NCBI RefSeq assembly: GCF_021026195.1
Contig: NZ_JAJNCT010000005.1
Span: forward strand, 337,231-401,230
From: Comamonas koreensis
GTDB lineage: Bacteria; Pseudomonadota; Gammaproteobacteria; Burkholderiales; Burkholderiaceae_C
DNA length: 64,000 bases
Direction of reading: 5' to 3'
Below are positions 63,201 through 64,000 of this stretch, piece by piece. The translations under genes and the position numbers were made by a program. The notes beneath the pieces were generated by a model. The model was given only the letters and a program-made list of their open reading frames with translations. It made no database searches and had not been told where the DNA came from. The first letter of the stretch is position 1, and every line of letters begins with the position of its first letter.

Positions 63201-64000
63201 CTCCCGCAACGCCTCGGCCTCTTCCTTCGCCTGTGCGATCATGAACGGCTGCTTGGCTAAGAGCTTCGCCTGCTCCTTCTCTAGGTCTTGAACATTCTTG
63301 ATGACGCCAGATTTAAAGGCCATCGAGAGTGAATCCCAGTCCTTATAGAAGGTAGAGGACAAGCCTGCCAGCTCACCAATGAGCTTCGTCTGGCGCTCCA
63401 TCTCACGGTTTTCAGCATTCATCTGCTTGCTGCGCCCCGCTCCCTTCTTGTCGGCGTACTTGTCCTCGATGTCCCTCTGGATCTGAACGTATTCTTCGCT
63501 GATGCGATTACGCTCCTTCTCCGTGAGGGTTGCGTCTTTGAGGCGCTCTTTGTATCTCTCGCTGGCTTGAGCCAACTCTTCGGATCGCTGGACCTCTTTC
63601 GCCTTGTGCTTGTCATAGAGCTGCGACCAGCTAACCGCGTTCTGAGTTGCCTTGGCTGACGCCTCTTTTGCGACGGCATTCAGCTGCTCGGCGGCAGAGG
63701 TTGCTTCCAGTTGCCATTCTTCAGCACGCAACGCTTCAATGCGTTCCTGAATTCGCTTCTTGGTTTCAGCGGTCACGCGGCCAGTTGCTGCGCCGCCTCC
63801 CGTTTCTCCCCAGCTTTGCTGGTTCATCAGGGAGTTCAGCTCCTTGCGGACATCGCCCAGCCGGTCATTTAGGGTCGCAGCGCGGCCCACATTTAACATC
63901 GCGTCCCACGCCTCTTTAGCCGCGTTTTTGATGCCATTCCAGCCGCGCTCGATATAGCCCAGGTTGTTCTTGATGTTCTGCCCACGCTCACGCATCGCTG
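60228..64000 (-). CDS. Phage tail tape measure protein (5' end outside window)
   Basis: At least 1257 codons, open to the right edge, so the start is not seen. The visible part has long coiled-coil stretches (for example about 63000-63700 and 60900-61500), a central Gly/Ala-rich hydrophobic region (62400-62760; GGGMFSNLSSGLSG, GGLGTFLGALGPIIGGLG) and a C-terminal FAIGTNYVPRDMTANIHEGERI motif, diagnostic of tape measure proteins. It sets tail length and is ejected with the DNA. Its size implies a long non-contractile tail. An in-frame ATG at 63995 is not taken as the start. Confidence 0.92.
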   Translation of the reverse strand, partial: AMRERGQNIKNNLGYIERGWNGIKNAAKEAWDAMLNVGRAATLNDRLGDVRKELNSLMNQQSWGETGGGAATGRVTAETKKRIQERIEALRAEEWQLEATSAAEQLNAVAKEASAKATQNAVSWSQLYDKHKAKEVQRSEELAQASERYKERLKDATLTEKERNRISEEYVQIQRDIEDKYADKKGAGRSKQMNAENREMERQTKLIGELAGLSSTFYKDWDSLSMAFKSGVIKNVQDLEKEQAKLLAKQPFMIAQAKEEAEALREKQKALDAERRAQEAITNARLSAANAVSGNVQKLKDDIAAARMAYSQNISLALALEMVTLARAEETLALEKLKENNEANVFILEAEIEKRKELIGLLGEKETFDNFTRSAADATNEARRMMDDVGNALANSLMDGGKSAAEYIKGLLRALFIKPFVMNIVASVFGLSSGAAAAGAAASGGGMFSNLSSGLSGANALGLLGTFGGGMSAGFGGLMGSLGLSTTGATFGGAMSAGTIAMGSGNILGGLGTFLGALGPIIGGLGLLFGGDIFGSLFGRKLKESGVEGTFGGDSGFEGRLFKYYKGGLFRSNKTTYEELPEEMRSALGNQFLAMDESIRAMAGAVGLGGEALDGFTARIKVNLKGLSEEEATKKLQEEFQKIADQMGGLVLTTDEYTRAGETQLEALTRLSTSITLANEWFKAIGDTLYSVSLAGADMASELMDAFGGADKFAAATSNYYDKFYTDQEKVANQTRLLNEALKKLGVESMPTSRDALREYINGIDLSTEAGRKLYAAMIGLADSFDVVYTSAENIAAMKEDLNVQLLRAQGKDDEATKLERAKQLKELEKYKDPELVRMQVEVWNAEDKAKSDAAAKQAAEDLAAEMAAAQKAAKDLAMKNLEAAVSREKEYWNQFSADAKDALTKASSYFDLVTNAAKSLRDSIEDSASWSAAAGMVYIEQALDRARKGGGLSDLDATKSAIEAATGGLVMDNYATQAELDYDKKVLAGQLDELGGYAELAKSDAQKQIDLANAQIKRLDDTLTFWKEYGEEQVDATMSVTDAVNALYKLLDPKEQERIRKEEAAKAGVGGGSAPGYTPTGGGSLGGTVAGSNRVTVVGLTADGRAIFSNGEVGKYAAGEHAYNSTGAMVSNGYSLAEFERFKTSGEFEWDPATGQWRKRASFAIGTNYVPRDMTANIHEGERIIPAADNRALMAALNTQGGGNAELVQEVKALRAELQAINANTAAGAEYGRRTSSDISQVTEGGNAMRVANMA

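Larger units (their letters stand above)
54052..64000. mobile_element. Prophage end (lysis and tail modules), continues beyond window
   Basis: From the 3' end of the tRNA-Leu rightwards the genes are phage-like: two unknown rightward genes, then a leftward late operon with Rz/Rz1, endolysin, holin-like protein, tail tip and fibre proteins, and a tape measure gene cut at base 64000. Host genes stop abruptly at the tRNA. Head, portal, integrase and repressor genes are not present and must lie further right. The exact left boundary (the attachment core) is inferred to be within the tRNA 3' end; no second copy of that sequence is in the window to prove it. Confidence 0.85.

Overview
The window is chromosomal DNA from a high-GC betaproteobacterium, almost certainly of the family Comamonadaceae and probably close to Comamonas or Delftia. 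This rests on gene content and order (ybgC-tolQRA, hemC-hemD-hemX-hemY, xseB-ispA-dxs, a TctC/Bug solute-binding protein next to degradative dehydrogenases, a RibB with a decayed GTP cyclohydrolase II half) and on the protein sequences. No rRNA or marker gene is present to name the species. About the first 54 kb is ordinary host backbone; the last 10 kb is one end of a tailed-phage prophage beside a tRNA-Leu gene.

Layout: 1-3.7 kb, leftward genes for a FUSC-type membrane protein (cut by the window edge), GshA and a hydroxyacyl-CoA-type SDR. 4.1-6.7 kb, ferredoxin then ribB(X)-ribH-nusB. 6.8-10.9 kb, an aminotransferase and ybgC-tolQ-tolR-tolA, closed by a terminator without tolB-pal. 10.9-14.0 kb, a leftward catabolic operon: cupin dioxygenase, SDR, TctC binding protein, SDR. 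14.2-20.1 kb, uppP, a degenerate ABC ATPase, a small unknown gene, argC with a divergent LysR gene, and an EamA exporter with a divergent LysR gene. 20.1-24.0 kb, molybdate uptake: modE, then divergent modA, modB, modC, with a near-ideal Mo-box. 24.0-28.9 kb, an OmpA-domain protein and a TRAP transporter whose binding protein faces its permeases. 29.1-32.4 kb, isoprenoid genes xseB-ispA-dxs (leftward). 32.7-38.4 kb, a Rieske oxygenase, an EamA transporter, mercaptopyruvate sulfurtransferase, a secreted serine protease with three C-terminal repeats, and an SMR pump. 38.5-45.8 kb, ppc and divergent hemC-hemD-hemX-hemY. 46.0-47.9 kb, cytochrome b561 and two YceI genes. 48.1-53.9 kb, valS, galU, tusA, a Nudix hydrolase and cysM.

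At 53967-54051 is an intact tRNA-Leu(CAA). To its right come a few AT-richer repeats, a perfect LexA (SOS) box driving a 95-residue unknown gene, a second unknown gene, and then a leftward phage late operon: tape measure (cut by the right edge), distal tail-type protein, tail fibre, two small tip proteins, an unknown, holin-like protein, SAR-type endolysin and Rz spanin with an Rz1 lipoprotein gene nested out of frame inside it. No integrase, head or replication gene is in view, so the rest of the prophage lies beyond base 64000.

Nothing here is clearly a wholly new system. The points most worth following are the SOS-controlled unknown gene at the prophage edge, the nested Rz1, the RibB with lost zinc ligands, the leader hairpin before the Rieske gene, the protease-repeat fusion, and several perfect operator-like dyads with no assigned regulator.
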